Origin: Actinocorallia populi
GTDB taxonomy: Bacteria; Actinomycetota; Actinomycetes; Streptosporangiales; Streptosporangiaceae
Assembly (NCBI RefSeq): GCF_002995495.1
Contig: NZ_PVZV01000012.1
Coordinates: 124,001 to 188,000 of the forward strand
DNA length: 64,000 nucleotides
Direction of reading: 5' to 3'
A model generated the notes under the pieces. That model was given only the letters and a program-made list of their open reading frames with translations. It was not told where the DNA came from and searched no databases. The translations under genes and the position numbers were made by a program. Below are positions 14,640-23,624 of the stretch, one piece after another. The stretch's first letter is position 1. Each line of letters opens with the position of its first letter.

Positions 14640-16370
14640 ATGAGGGTCGAGGTCGAGGACTTCCGGGGGTTCGTCGAGGGGGCGCTGGAGGTGCGCGCGG
14701 ACGGGGTGGTGCTGGTCGTGGGCGGGAACGGGACCGGCAAAGGGGCGCTGGTGTCGGCGTTGGACGTGGTCGCGGGCCGTCGCGCGGAAGGCCGGACGGG
14801 GCATCTGGGGTCCGGTAGCGGTCTGGTGCGCGGCAGGTTCGGGCTCGTGGTGAGGACGGCGTGGGAGATCTCGGTCGACCCGGTGGGCGCCTGGGCCGAG
14901 TGGACCTTCGCCGAAGGAAGCCGGGACGGCATGCGCGCGCAGGCCGTGGCGGTGGGGCATGGCGACGGACGTGGAGACGTGGTGGGAAGGCTCGTCGAGA
15001 CGGACGGCGCCTGGCACGTCGAGCTGGCGGACGGGGAGCCGGGAGTCCTCGAGCGGGTCTGCGGCGGGGAGGGCACTGCGCCGCCCGGAGCACTGGAGAA
15101 GGCGGTCGCGGAGAGTCGGCTGCATGGCGTCGCTGAGCCGCTGCGGCGCTTTCGGGAGGGGTACGCGCACTTCCGCTTCGGTGCGGGCACGGCGGCCGGT
15201 GAACTGCCCGTGCGGGACGTCGGTGGCAGGCTCGCCGAGGACGGCGGGAATCTCGGAACCGTGCTGCTCGGGCTGAGCACCGGAGAGCCGCGGCTTTGGG
15301 CCGAGCTGCGGCGCCGGGCCGCGGAGATACTGCCGGAGACCGGCTCGCCGGTGACGCCCGTGACGGGGGAGACGTTCACCGTGGCGTTCTCCCAGGACGG
15401 TCTGCTCGACGAAGGCTGGGACGGCGCGGACGTGCGCATCGGCCTGGACGAGGCGGGGCGCGGGGCCGAACGCGTCCTGGCCCTGCTCGCCTGCCTGCTG
15501 ACGCGGCCGGAGCGCGTCGTCGTCCTGGAGGAGCCCGAGGAGGGGCTGCATCCGGCGGCGCAGCGCGCGGTGCTGGAACTGCTGCGTGAGCACGGCCGCG
15601 AGCGGACCTTCGTCGTCACCACCCACGCCCCCGTCCTGATCGACCGCGCCCTGACGGGGCAGGGCTCCCGCGTCCTGTCGGTGCGGCGGCGCCAGGGGAT
15701 CTCCACGGTCGCCGAACTGGACGCGAGCACGGCGGACGCCGTCCGAAGAACCGGGCTGCGGCTGAGCGACGTCGCCGGATGCGGGCGGATCATCGTCCTG
15801 GAGAGCGCCGAGGACGAGCGGATCCTGAGCGCCTGGATTCCCGAGGTGCTGCACGACCCGGACGTCGGCGTGGTGCTGGAACCGGACGCCCCGGGGCTGC
15901 TCGAGGCCTGGCTCGACGCCGGCGGGCTCCTGGCGTCCTGGACTCTGCTGTACGCGGGGGCGGCGGACGGTCTGACCCCGGCCCTACGGGCGAAGGCCGC
16001 CGCCTCCGGCGTTCACCTCCTCGGCGCGCGGAGCCTCGACAACCTGCTGCTCGACTTCGGTGCGCTCGCCGGTCTCCTCGACGCGGCCTTCCCCGGCCCG
16101 CCGATCGTGACACCGCCGGACCGGCTGGAGGCCGAGGCGCGCGCGTTCGCGGACGAGTGGCGGGCGACGGGCGGCGCCGCGCACGTCCCCGACGAGGAGT
16201 GGGCGGAACGCTGGACCGAACTGATCCCGGGAACGGACCTGCTCGGCGAACTCTGGCGCAGGTTCCTCGGCCGTCCCTACAGCAGGCGGGAGGACGGTTG
16301 CGAGCTGGCCCGCACGATGCGGCCTCCGCAAGCCCTCATGCGGGACATCGCGGCGTTCCTGGAGGCATGA
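14640..16370 (+). CDS. OLD-like AAA ATPase with degenerate TOPRIM-like C-terminal domain
   Basis: 576 residues. ABC/SMC-type ATPase: Walker A GGNGTGKG (28-35), signature-like EAGRGAERV (271-279), Walker B VVVLEEPEEGLHP (293-305), and switch His329 in TTHAP. The C-terminal half begins RIIVLESAEDER (383-394), where TOPRIM nucleases read a V-E-G-x-x-D-E motif. VHLLGARSLDNLLLD (458-472) matches the LxR-x-E-N-Y-L-L element of OLD-like proteins, with Glu replaced by Asp. Stand-alone OLD proteins act on DNA, often in phage defence. AAGGAGG precedes ATG 14640. No UvrD-like (Gabija) partner is next to it. Confidence 0.72.
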   Translation: MRVEVEDFRGFVEGALEVRADGVVLVVGGNGTGKGALVSALDVVAGRRAEGRTGHLGSGSGLVRGRFGLVVRTAWEISVDPVGAWAEWTFAEGSRDGMRAQAVAVGHGDGRGDVVGRLVETDGAWHVELADGEPGVLERVCGGEGTAPPGALEKAVAESRLHGVAEPLRRFREGYAHFRFGAGTAAGELPVRDVGGRLAEDGGNLGTVLLGLSTGEPRLWAELRRRAAEILPETGSPVTPVTGETFTVAFSQDGLLDEGWDGADVRIGLDEAGRGAERVLALLACLLTRPERVVVLEEPEEGLHPAAQRAVLELLREHGRERTFVVTTHAPVLIDRALTGQGSRVLSVRRRQGISTVAELDASTADAVRRTGLRLSDVAGCGRIIVLESAEDERILSAWIPEVLHDPDVGVVLEPDAPGLLEAWLDAGGLLASWTLLYAGAADGLTPALRAKAAASGVHLLGARSLDNLLLDFGALAGLLDAAFPGPPIVTPPDRLEAEARAFADEWRATGGAAHVPDEEWAERWTELIPGTDLLGELWRRFLGRPYSRREDGCELARTMRPPQALMRDIAAFLEA

Positions 16371-16651
16371 GGCCGCAGCCGCGCCGATTTTCAAGTTCTC
16401 TGCGGAAGAACTTTGGCGACTTCTTGTGACCAAGTGAGCACTCTGTGTAAGGTTCGTGGTGGGGCTGCAAAGAGCCCCGGCCGGGTCAACCTTCATCGAC
16501 CCCATCCCGCACTGACGGGGGGAAGGGAAGGAAGGCAGCCGCTCTCACCTGTGAGCGGCCTCTGCCCGGCCGATTCCGGAACGCCAGTGGCGCCGACCCC
16601 GGACAGGGGCCCGTAAGGGACCCCGCCGGACAGACGCCATCGGGCACCGGA
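16371..16651. other. non-coding gap with two weak hairpins
   Basis: A 7-bp stem (AAGTTCT at 16393-16399 with AGAACTT at 16407-16413) follows the OLD-like gene and may terminate it. A second short stem near 16538-16560 brackets CTCACCTGTG. No convincing coding frame or known riboswitch was seen. Confidence 0.35.
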
Positions 16652-16674
16652 CTGTTTCAGCGACTTTGAAACAG
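16652..16674. promoter_or_regulatory. TetR-type operator (CTGTTTCA-N7-TGAAACAG)
   Basis: A perfect 8-bp inverted repeat with a 7-base spacer ends 16 bases before the TetR start at 16691, an autoregulatory position. It is much AT-richer than its surroundings. Confidence 0.65.
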
Positions 16675-16690
16675 ACCTTAGGTTGGAGGA

Positions 16691-17269
16691 ATGGGCGGTG
16701 ACGAGGTAGTCGAGGCGGCCACCAGGCTGTTCTCCGCTCTCGGGTACGACGGGGTCACCACCGCGATGATCGCGGAGGCCGCCGGGGCCACCGAGGGCGA
16801 CGTGGCGGCGCTCGGCGGCAAGCGGGGCGTCTACGAAGCGGTGATGCGCCGCGTGCTTGAGGCGCAGGTCGCGCTGGTGGAGGAGATGCACCGGACCCTT
16901 CCCCCGGACGTCTCCGGCCTGCACGGCATGGTCGACATGTTCCTCGACTTCTACCAGGTGCATCCCGAGGCGATCACGCTGTGGCAGCATCGCGGCCTGT
17001 CGGACGCCGCCGACCTCGCCGGCATCGAACGCGATTACGCCGCCCCGGTCGTCCAGGGCATCAACGACCTGATCGCCCGCTCGGGCGTGCACCCCCGGGC
17101 CCGTTTCACGCTCCACAACGCCCTCGGCTGGTCCTTCTACGGTTTCCTCACCATCGGCATCGTCCACCCCGACGGTTCCACCACCCACTGGGAGGACCCC
17201 GCCGCCCGAGACCACTTCCGCCAGGCCGTCCGCTCCCTCATCAACGCCCTGGCAGCAACCCCGCCCTGA
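16691..17269 (+). CDS. TetR/AcrR-family regulator
   Basis: 192 residues. The N-terminal DNA-binding domain is intact in layout (VVEAATRLFSALGYDGVTTA, IAEAAGATEGDVAALGGKRG, VYEAVM), although the recognition helix is unusually small-residue rich. The C-terminal ligand domain has no specific match. No target gene sits beside it; the next gene is convergent. Probably autoregulated through the palindrome at 16652-16674. Confidence 0.85.
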   Translation: MGGDEVVEAATRLFSALGYDGVTTAMIAEAAGATEGDVAALGGKRGVYEAVMRRVLEAQVALVEEMHRTLPPDVSGLHGMVDMFLDFYQVHPEAITLWQHRGLSDAADLAGIERDYAAPVVQGINDLIARSGVHPRARFTLHNALGWSFYGFLTIGIVHPDGSTTHWEDPAARDHFRQAVRSLINALAATPP

Positions 17270-17383
17270 CCGTCGGCCCTGCCATCCGCGATCCCAGCGC
17301 TCGCCTGAACCGAGGTGGCCGTCGGACGGGTGAGCTCGCTCGTGCCTTTCGGACGGGCCGGGCCTCGAACGAAGAGCCGCGGC

Positions 17384-17941
17384 TCAGCCGGGCCAGCGGC
17401 CGAGCGCGGCCAGGTGGAGGACCAGGGCCGCGCCGTTCCAGGCGTCGTCGGCGCCCCTGTGCTCCGTGCCCTCGCCGGAGAGACCGGCGAGGCGAAGGGC
17501 CTCGGGCCTCGACGGACGGCGGGTGAGGCCGTGAGCGGCGGCGAACACGGCTTTGGCGTCGATGTGGTCGTCCGAGAACGGGTAGGTGACGCCGTCGCGG
17601 GCGCATTGGACCGTGAAGAGCCCGAGGTCGAAGGTGCCCCAGCTCGCCCAGGGCCGGGAGTCCGACCCGTGGACCTGCCGGAGCCGGTCGCATGCCTGCG
17701 CGAACGTCGGAGCAGTCGCCACCTCGTCTTCGGTGAGGCCGGTCAGCGCGGTGCAGAACGGCGACACCCGGGAGCGGGCGGGACGGACCAGAAGACGGTC
17801 GCGGGCCGCTCGCGTGCCGGAGGCGAGGTCCACCACGCAGACGCCGATCTCGATGATCTCGGCCACCTCGCCCGGCGGCGCGATCCTGTCCGGCCAGCAG
17901 GTGGCCTCGACGTCCACGACGTTCAACAGCATTCCTTCCAT
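17384..17941 (-). CDS. DEDD 3'-5' exonuclease-like protein (KapD/ERI-1 type)
   Basis: 185 residues. Exo I motif VVDVEATCW (DxE), Exo II in SWGTFDLGLF, and Exo III-like HRGADDAWNGA (H-x-x-A-x-D) are all present. These four acidic residues with histidine define DnaQ-fold exonucleases. KapD and ERI-1 members trim RNA 3' ends, so an RNA substrate is likely but not shown. I used ATG 17941; ATG 17932 (MLLNVVDVE) is close and equally possible. Confidence 0.82.
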   Translation of the reverse strand: MEGMLLNVVDVEATCWPDRIAPPGEVAEIIEIGVCVVDLASGTRAARDRLLVRPARSRVSPFCTALTGLTEDEVATAPTFAQACDRLRQVHGSDSRPWASWGTFDLGLFTVQCARDGVTYPFSDDHIDAKAVFAAAHGLTRRPSRPEALRLAGLSGEGTEHRGADDAWNGAALVLHLAALGRWPG

Positions 17942-18114
17942 GCGGCCGACGGTAGGAGCGCGGCATCCCACCGGCCAGGGGCCGGTGTCCCGTTGCGGGC
18001 TGGACCCGCGCAGCGCGCTTCGAGCCGTCCCCGGGGAGGCGGGACAGCGGTCCCTGGTCCCCGTGCCCGGGACTCCGGTGGGATGGCCCGCAGGAACCCG
18101 AGGCAGGAGGTGGG

Positions 18115-18714
18115 ATGGGACTCGCACGTACGCCGGCCGGACCGCTGTGCGCGGCGCTCGCGCTCACGGCGCTCACCGGATGCGGCGTCATCACCTACCC
18201 GGAGCCGCCCGAGCCCCACCGCCCCGCCTCCGCGCCCGGTGAGCGCCGCATCCTCGAACCGGAGAAGGCGGGCGGCCTGATCAAGGTCCCGGAGCTCGGC
18301 CTCCCCGACCACATCGACCTGGGCCCTGCCCGGCTCGCCGGCAGGACGCTCGCGGGCTACTACCGGCTGCCCTCGGTGGACGTCGAGGACGGCCCCGGCA
18401 GGTTCTCCCTGGTCATCGCCGCGGAGACCGGCTCCGACCTCGCGGAGTCGCGCCGCGACCACTTCCTGAAAGAGGTCCTGGGCGAGGACTCCTTCGGCCT
18501 CTACGGCCAGACCGGCCAGGACACCCCCGGCCCCCTCGGCGGCACGTCCTTCTGCGGCTGGACCGCCACTCCCGAGGACGGCGGCATGGCCTGCGCCTGG
18601 TCCGACGAGGACACCGCGGGCGTCATCACCTTCCCCAGCGGCGGCACCTCCGAGAAGGACCTGGAGAAGATCATCCGCACTTTCGTCGCCATGCGCCACG
18701 ACATCGAACGCTGA
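18115..18714 (+). CDS. putative lipoprotein, 199 residues
   Basis: The signal peptide ends in a lipobox (ALTALTGCGV, Cys near residue 23), so the protein should be anchored outside the membrane. The mature part has two further cysteines (SFCGWTA, MACAWSD) that could form a disulfide. The central ARLAGRTLAGYYRLP and late EKIIRTFVAMRHDIE look globular. AGGAGGTGGG directly precedes ATG 18115. I do not recognise a functional family. Similar lipoproteins are common in actinomycetes. Confidence 0.75.
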   Translation: MGLARTPAGPLCAALALTALTGCGVITYPEPPEPHRPASAPGERRILEPEKAGGLIKVPELGLPDHIDLGPARLAGRTLAGYYRLPSVDVEDGPGRFSLVIAAETGSDLAESRRDHFLKEVLGEDSFGLYGQTGQDTPGPLGGTSFCGWTATPEDGGMACAWSDEDTAGVITFPSGGTSEKDLEKIIRTFVAMRHDIER

Positions 18715-18912
18715 CCGCCCGGGAACACGGTCACTCCCGAACACGGGGCCGCCGGGCTTCGTGCCGTGCCCGTCACGACGGCCGCCCACCGGGTCGGCCA
18801 TGCCGCGCCGAGCGACTTCGGCGCATACTTCGTCTTTTTGCGTGCGTCAGTCGGTAGGGTCGGGAAATCCCGAAACGATCATGTTTCTTCCCCTCGGATT
18901 CAAGGAGTCGCC

Positions 18913-19716
18913 ATGGGTGATGGTGCCGTTCCCTCTTCCATCGATACCTCTGTTCCGCATCCGGCGCGGATCTACAACGCGTTCCTGGGCGGCAAGGACA
19001 ATTTCGCCGTCGACCGCCAGATCGCCGAGCAGACGCTCGCCCTCTTCCCCGATATCCCGGTGATGGCCCGGCAGAACAGGGAGTTCCTGCACCGGGTCGT
19101 GCGGTACATGGTGCAGGAGGCGGGCATCGACCAGTTCCTGGACATCGGCTCGGGGCTCCCGGCCGAAGGCAACGTCCACGAGGTCGCCCAGGAGCTCAAC
19201 CCCGAGGCGAAGGTCCTCTACATCGACAACGACCCGCTCGTCCTGGTGCACGGCCAGGCGCTGCTGGCGAAGAACGGCAACACCAAGGTGATCACCGCGG
19301 ACCTGCGCCAGGTGGACGAGCTGCTGTCCGCGGTCGAGGAGAGCGGGCTGCTGGACCTCTCCCGCCCGGTGGGGCTGATGCTCGTCGCGGTGCTGCACTT
19401 CGTCTCCGACGAGGAGGACGTCGAGGGCCTCCTGCGCGCCTACCTGGCGCGTCTGGCTCCGGGTTCGGCCATGGCGATCTCGCACATCTCCCCGGGCGGC
19501 GCCGATTCCGAGCGGCTGGACCAGGCGGTCGACATCTACTCCGCCGCGACCCCGCCTGGAGTGCATCTGCGCACCGCCGAGCAGGTGACCCGGTTGTTCG
19601 ACGGCACGACCCTGCTGCCCCCGGGTGTGGTGCCCATCGCCGACTGGCACCCCCGGCGCGGCGACGACACCCGCCCGACCGCCGCCACCGGCCTGGGCGG
19701 AGTGGGCATGCTCTGA
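18913..19716 (+). CDS. SAM-dependent methyltransferase of the DUF574 family
   Basis: 267 residues. Diagnostic segments are HPARIYNAFLGGKDNFAVDR at the N-terminus, the SAM-binding FLDIGSGLPAEGNVHEVAQ, ARV-like KVLYIDNDPLVLVHGQALL, and LMLVAVLHFVSDEED. The family is expanded in actinomycetes, often next to regulators, and its substrate is unknown. AAGGAG lies nine bases before ATG 18913. It is monocistronic here. Confidence 0.9.
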   Translation: MGDGAVPSSIDTSVPHPARIYNAFLGGKDNFAVDRQIAEQTLALFPDIPVMARQNREFLHRVVRYMVQEAGIDQFLDIGSGLPAEGNVHEVAQELNPEAKVLYIDNDPLVLVHGQALLAKNGNTKVITADLRQVDELLSAVEESGLLDLSRPVGLMLVAVLHFVSDEEDVEGLLRAYLARLAPGSAMAISHISPGGADSERLDQAVDIYSAATPPGVHLRTAEQVTRLFDGTTLLPPGVVPIADWHPRRGDDTRPTAATGLGGVGML

Positions 19717-19989
19717 CGCTGTTACGCGCTGCGCCTCGGCGGCCGAAGACGTGAGCTGTCCAGGATCGGTGAAGTCCTTTGACGTTCGAGCCGAGCGCGG
19801 ACGTCGGGAAGCCGACGGGCGTTGCGGTATCAGGCCATGCCTGCCAGCTCCCGATCGGCTTCCCCGAGGACGAGCCGGATCGGATTTCGCACGAGATCAC
19901 ATCGACGGCGCATTCCAAGGACAACGCGTATCCTCCGGAGACGGGATGACCTGTGTAGCGGATGGCGGCCGCCGTACCTGAGGAGACCT

Positions 19990-20679
19990 GTGACCGGGAA
20001 CGACACCGAAGAACAGGTATGGGATCCTTTCGGCACGCTTCGTCGGACCCTCTGGATCGGCGGCGGGCAATGGGCCGGCAAGTCCACCGTCGCCCGGTTG
20101 CTGGCCCTCCGATACGGGATGACCGTCTACCACTACGACCATCACGATGCCCGCGGCCACAATGACCGCCGGATCGCTCGCCGCGTCAGGCTCGGCCTGC
20201 CTCCCGAAGGCCCGGACCCTGAACGGACCTGGGTGAACACCACCCCTGAGGAGATGGCCGCCGAAACGCTGGCCGGTTTTCCGATCCGGTTCGCATGGGC
20301 CTTGGACGATCTGCGCTGCCTGGTCTCCGGGCGTCCCGTCATCGCCGAGGGCTGGGGGCTCCGTCCCGAGCTGGTCGCCCCGATCATCGGCTCTTCCCGG
20401 CAGATGGTCGTCATGGTGCCCACCCAGGCTTTCCGCGACCACCAGCTCCACGGACTCCCGCGAGCCGCCGCCATCGACCATGACGTCAGCGACCCCGAAC
20501 GAGCCCAGCGCAACCGGCTGGAGCGGGACCGCCTCGTCGCCGACGACGCCGTCCGCTCCGCCCGGCGCCTCGGCATCCGCGTGATCGAGGTCGACGGATC
20601 CCGCGACGCCGCGGCCGTCGCCGACATCGTCGCCGACCACTTCAGCCCCTACCTGCCACCGGAGGACCACATCGCCTGA
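19990..20679 (+). CDS. P-loop kinase-like ATPase of unknown substrate
   Basis: 229 residues. The Walker A is GGGQWAGKST, followed by VARLLALRYGMTVYHYD. A lid-like basic region (QRNRLERDRLV) and a final VIEVDGSRDAAAVADIV resemble nucleotide- or small-molecule kinases. AGGAG precedes GTG 19990. No partner gene is adjacent. Bases 19717-19989 between it and the methyltransferase show no convincing gene. Confidence 0.7.
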   Translation: MTGNDTEEQVWDPFGTLRRTLWIGGGQWAGKSTVARLLALRYGMTVYHYDHHDARGHNDRRIARRVRLGLPPEGPDPERTWVNTTPEEMAAETLAGFPIRFAWALDDLRCLVSGRPVIAEGWGLRPELVAPIIGSSRQMVVMVPTQAFRDHQLHGLPRAAAIDHDVSDPERAQRNRLERDRLVADDAVRSARRLGIRVIEVDGSRDAAAVADIVADHFSPYLPPEDHIA

Positions 20680-20695
20680 CCGGCATGGCGGGTGC

Positions 20696-20729
20696 CGGCC
20701 GGGTCGCGCCGGTGGGCGCGACCCGGCCG
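20696..20729. terminator. 15-bp perfect hairpin between convergent genes
   Basis: CGGCCGGGTCGCGCC at 20696-20710 is fully complementary to 20715-20729 with a GGTG loop. It can act for both the kinase-like gene and the SDR gene. Confidence 0.85.
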
Positions 20730-20761
20730 TGTACTCGTCTGCCGTGGCCGTGGTGAGGCCG

Positions 20762-21514
20762 TCAAAGGCGCAGCCCGAAGGGCGCGGCTCCCACGAGGCC
20801 GCCGTCGATGACGAGGTCCTGGCCGGTGATGTACGACGCGTCGTCCGAGGCGAGGAAGGCGACGGCGGCGGCGACGTCGTCCGGGTGGCCGAGCGAGCCG
20901 AGCGGTATTTCCGCCAGGATGCGGCTCTCCGCGTCGGGGTCGATGGCGGACCGGTACATCTCGGTCTCGATGTAGCCGGGGCTGACGGAGTTGACGCGGA
21001 TGCCGCGGGGCGCGAGGTCGGTGCCGAGCGTGCGGGCGAGATTGTGCACGGCCGCCTTGCTGGCGGCGTAGACCGAGGCCACCGGGAGGCCGCGGTGCAG
21101 GGTCCAGGAGGCGTTGATGACGACGGCTCCTCCGTCGCCCATCAGCGGCAGCGCCTTCTGGATCGTGAAGAACACCCCCTTGAAGTTGGTTCCGACGGTA
21201 TGGTCGAAGTCCTTCGGGGTGAAATTTGGCTTGAAGTCCGCAATACCGGCGTTGGCGAATACCGCGTCGAGAGTGCCGCGCCAGGTCTCGACGCGTCGCA
21301 CGAGGAGATCGAGGTCGGCGTCGACGCCGACGTCCGCGCGGACGGACAGGACCCGCTCGGAGCCCAGGCGTTCTGCCGCGGTGTCGAGGCGGGCCCGGTC
21401 GCGGCCGGTGATGACGACGTACGCGCCCTCGTCGAGGAGCCTGCGCGCGGTCGCGAAACCGATGCCGCTCGTGCCGCCGGTGATCAGAACCGTTTTGTTC
21501 GTGAATCGCTTCAT
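20762..21514 (-). CDS. short-chain dehydrogenase/reductase (SDR)
   Basis: 250 residues. Classical SDR: cofactor loop TGGTSGIG (12-19), NAG at 88-90, catalytic Ser136, Tyr149 and Lys153 (YAASK), then GRD after the second strand, which favours NADP(H). The end (GQDLVIDGGLVG) is standard. It starts 27 bases after the stop of an XRE regulator on the same strand, so both are probably co-transcribed and the regulator may govern this enzyme. Confidence 0.92.
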   Translation of the reverse strand: MKRFTNKTVLITGGTSGIGFATARRLLDEGAYVVITGRDRARLDTAAERLGSERVLSVRADVGVDADLDLLVRRVETWRGTLDAVFANAGIADFKPNFTPKDFDHTVGTNFKGVFFTIQKALPLMGDGGAVVINASWTLHRGLPVASVYAASKAAVHNLARTLGTDLAPRGIRVNSVSPGYIETEMYRSAIDPDAESRILAEIPLGSLGHPDDVAAAVAFLASDDASYITGQDLVIDGGLVGAAPFGLRL

Positions 21515-21540
21515 GACGACGATCCTCGGGCGGTGCGAGC

Positions 21541-22410
21541 CTATGCGGCAGTGTCGGCTGAACCTGGGTCCGGCACCACCACCAAGCGCTCCAGCATGGC
21601 CTCCGTTCCCGTCCCGGGTGCGGGGACGTGCAGCGACAGGCGGTGGCCGGGCAGCTCGGGCAGCGGCAGGACGGTGGCCTCGAAGGTCAGCGTCCCCAGG
21701 CCGGGAACCTCCAGGGCCTTGGTGCCATGGGTGGGACCGCCGACGGGGAGCTCCGCCCAGATCTCGGCGAAGGCGGGGCTCGCGGCGCACATGTCCGCGG
21801 CCAGGCGGCCGAACTCGGGATCGTCCGGGTAGCGGGCGGCGTCCGCTCGGAACAGGCCGACCATCGCTCGCGCCGCGTCGTGCCAGTCCACGACCGTCGC
21901 ACGGTAGCGGGCGTTGGTGAAGAAGCTGACCAGGCAGTTGTGGTCGTACTCGTTGCACTGGAACACGATCTCGGCCGCGCGGTTGAGCGCGAGGACGTTC
22001 CAGTGCCGGTCGATGACGTACGCGGGCCGCGGCAGCCAGCCCTCCAGCAGCCGCCGCACGGCATCGGGGACCCGGTCTTCGGCAGGCACCGCCCGCGGCG
22101 GGTTGAGACCGGCGAGAAGGTACAGGTGCTCGCGTTCGGCGGGCTCCAGGCGCAGCACCCTGGCGACGGCGTCCAGGACGTCGGCGGAGACGTTGATGTC
22201 GCGTCCCTGTTCGAGCCAGGTGTACCAGGACACCCCCACGCCGGCGAGCACCGCCACCTCCTCCCGCCGCAGTCCGGGCGTACGGCGGCCTCCGCCCGCC
22301 GGCATGCCCACGTCGGCGGGCGTCACCCGCGCTCGCCGCGACCGGAGGAACGCACGCATCTCGGAACTGCGCCGCTGCCGCGCATCCGCAGAGAGCCGGG
22401 AAATATCCAC
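21541..22410 (-). CDS. XRE-family regulator with MmyB-like ligand-binding domain
   Basis: 289 residues. The helix-turn-helix is in LRREEVAVLAGVGVSWYTWL followed by EQGRDINVS. The MmyB-like domain (about residues 115-270) has the typical PAYVIDRHWNVLALN and DMCAASPAFAEIWAE segments. MmyB-type regulators often bind fatty-acid-like ligands and sit beside oxidoreductases. The start used is GTG 22410, with a weak ribosome site. It is the first of three such regulators in 10 kb. Confidence 0.88.
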   Translation of the reverse strand: MDISRLSADARQRRSSEMRAFLRSRRARVTPADVGMPAGGGRRTPGLRREEVAVLAGVGVSWYTWLEQGRDINVSADVLDAVARVLRLEPAEREHLYLLAGLNPPRAVPAEDRVPDAVRRLLEGWLPRPAYVIDRHWNVLALNRAAEIVFQCNEYDHNCLVSFFTNARYRATVVDWHDAARAMVGLFRADAARYPDDPEFGRLAADMCAASPAFAEIWAELPVGGPTHGTKALEVPGLGTLTFEATVLPLPELPGHRLSLHVPAPGTGTEAMLERLVVVPDPGSADTAA

Positions 22411-22827
22411 CAGACAATGCTATGTCGTGATCTACAAGCCTGGTCTGCACGGCGCGTCCTCGCATGCCGCCGCCCGGAGGGCCACCGCCGAAGGCGGCTC
22501 ATGCCCCGCCAGGTGATCGGACAGCGCCGTCCCCACCGGCACCACGCCTGGCCCGCGCCCGTCGAAGGAAGGCCCTTTCATGCGGGGAGCAGCCCTGAAC
22601 TGCCCCGATGCGTGCTGATCCTCCAGGACGACGGACTGGATGAGGTGCATTTGCCGCTCGGCGGATGCCGCCGGTCATCCGGTTCGGTCTGGCGACTTGT
22701 AGAGGTCGCCAAGGCGGGCGAAGCCGCCGCTCATTCGGTTCCGGTGCGGGCCGTTGTATCCACAGGCCGTCGGGCATGTTCTTCGGGGTTCCCTTACTCT
22801 CGTTGCAGGCGGGGAAGGGACGGACAG
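22411..22827. other. non-coding gap with a 7-bp hairpin
   Basis: TGGCGAC at 22690-22696 pairs with GTCGCCA at 22705-22711. A short protein-like stretch near 22610-22660 (VLILQDDGLDEVHLPLGG) has no start and may be a remnant. The end of the gap must contain the divergent promoters of the XRE and TetR genes. Confidence 0.35.
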
Positions 22828-23457
22828 GTGGGGACGAGGACGGGCTCGCGTCGCAACCAGCAGGAGCGGACGAGGGCGACCACGGCGGCTCTGGTGGCCG
22901 CGGCACGCGAGTTGTTCGTCGCGGAGGGCTTCGCGGGCACCTCGCTGGGTGCGATCTGCGATCGGGTCGGGGTGACGCGAGGGGCGTTCTACCACCACTT
23001 CGAGAACAAGGAGCAGATCTTCCGCGAGGTGTACGCGGCCGAGCAGAAGGAGCTCGGCGTCGTGGTGCGGCGGGCCTTCCTCGCCGAGCGCGACCCCTGG
23101 GACGGGCTGGTCGCAGGCAGCCGCGCGATGCTGGAGGCGTCCCTCGAGCCCGCGGTGCGCCGGATCACCCTGGTCGAGGCGCCGGGCGCGCTCGGCTGGA
23201 CGGTGATGCGCGGCATCCAGGCCGGTTGCAAGGAGCAGTTGCGCATCGGGCTGGCCCTGTCCGTCGAGGCGGGCTGCCTCCCCGCCCGCCCGCTGGATCC
23301 CATGACCTCCCTGCTGTACGGGGCGTTGTGCGAGAGCGCGCTGGACATCGCCGGCGCCGAGGACCCCCGCGCGGTGCTGGAGGACACCACCGTCCAGCTC
23401 GAAGCGCTGCTGACGGGCCTCGCGGGCCGCGTCGGGCCAGGCTGCGCCCACAGCTGA
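22828..23457 (+). CDS. TetR-family regulator
   Basis: 209 residues. The DNA-binding domain is textbook: ALVAAARELFVAEGFAGTSL, GAICDRVGVTRGAFYHHF, ENKEQIFREVYA. The C-terminal domain ends VQLEALLTGL. GTG 22828 has GGGAAGGGA upstream. Downstream is a promoter with a CATACA-GCA-TGTATG operator (23596-23624), a plausible target that now drives a broken gene and a mycothiol-type enzyme. Confidence 0.88.
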   Translation: MGTRTGSRRNQQERTRATTAALVAAARELFVAEGFAGTSLGAICDRVGVTRGAFYHHFENKEQIFREVYAAEQKELGVVVRRAFLAERDPWDGLVAGSRAMLEASLEPAVRRITLVEAPGALGWTVMRGIQAGCKEQLRIGLALSVEAGCLPARPLDPMTSLLYGALCESALDIAGAEDPRAVLEDTTVQLEALLTGLAGRVGPGCAHS

Positions 23458-23459
23458 CC

Positions 23460-23488
23460 GGGGCCCGCCCGCGCGGGTGACCGGCCCC
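23460..23488 (+). terminator. nested GC hairpin after the TetR gene
   Basis: GGGGCC at 23460-23465 pairs with GGCCCC at 23483-23488, enclosing an inner CCCGC/GCGGG stem. Confidence 0.45.
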
Positions 23489-23595
23489 GGGCACGTCGAA
23501 GGCGGGTCGCGAGCCCGCCGGTCGTGCGCTTCCCGCAAACCGGCGCGGGCCCTCATGGACAACGGCTTCACCATCTCCTCGCGCCAATGCGATCA

Positions 23596-23624
23596 TTGAC
23601 ATGCATACAGCATGTATGTAAATC
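23596..23624 (+). promoter_or_regulatory. consensus -35 with embedded palindromic operator
   Basis: TTGACA at 23596-23601 is a perfect -35; a TAAATC-like -10 lies about 17 bases on. Between them CATACA-GCA-TGTATG (23604-23618) is a perfect inverted repeat, so a repressor bound there would block polymerase. The TetR gene just upstream is the likely regulator. Confidence 0.6.

Noticed and set aside
14640-16370. Gabija (GajA) assignment for the OLD-like ATPase
   Set aside because: GajB-type UvrD helicase is absent on either side, and the TOPRIM motif is degenerate.
16500-16660. Possible riboswitch (c-di-AMP or cobalamin type) in the gap before the TetR gene
   Set aside because: Only short hairpins; none of the conserved riboswitch core sequences was seen, and the next gene is a regulator with its own operator.
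19292-19924. Minus-strand frame partly in the 19717-19989 gap (begins MSLECAVDVIS)
   Set aside because: Most of it is antisense to the methyltransferase gene, and the intergenic part has no family or ribosome site I can recognise.
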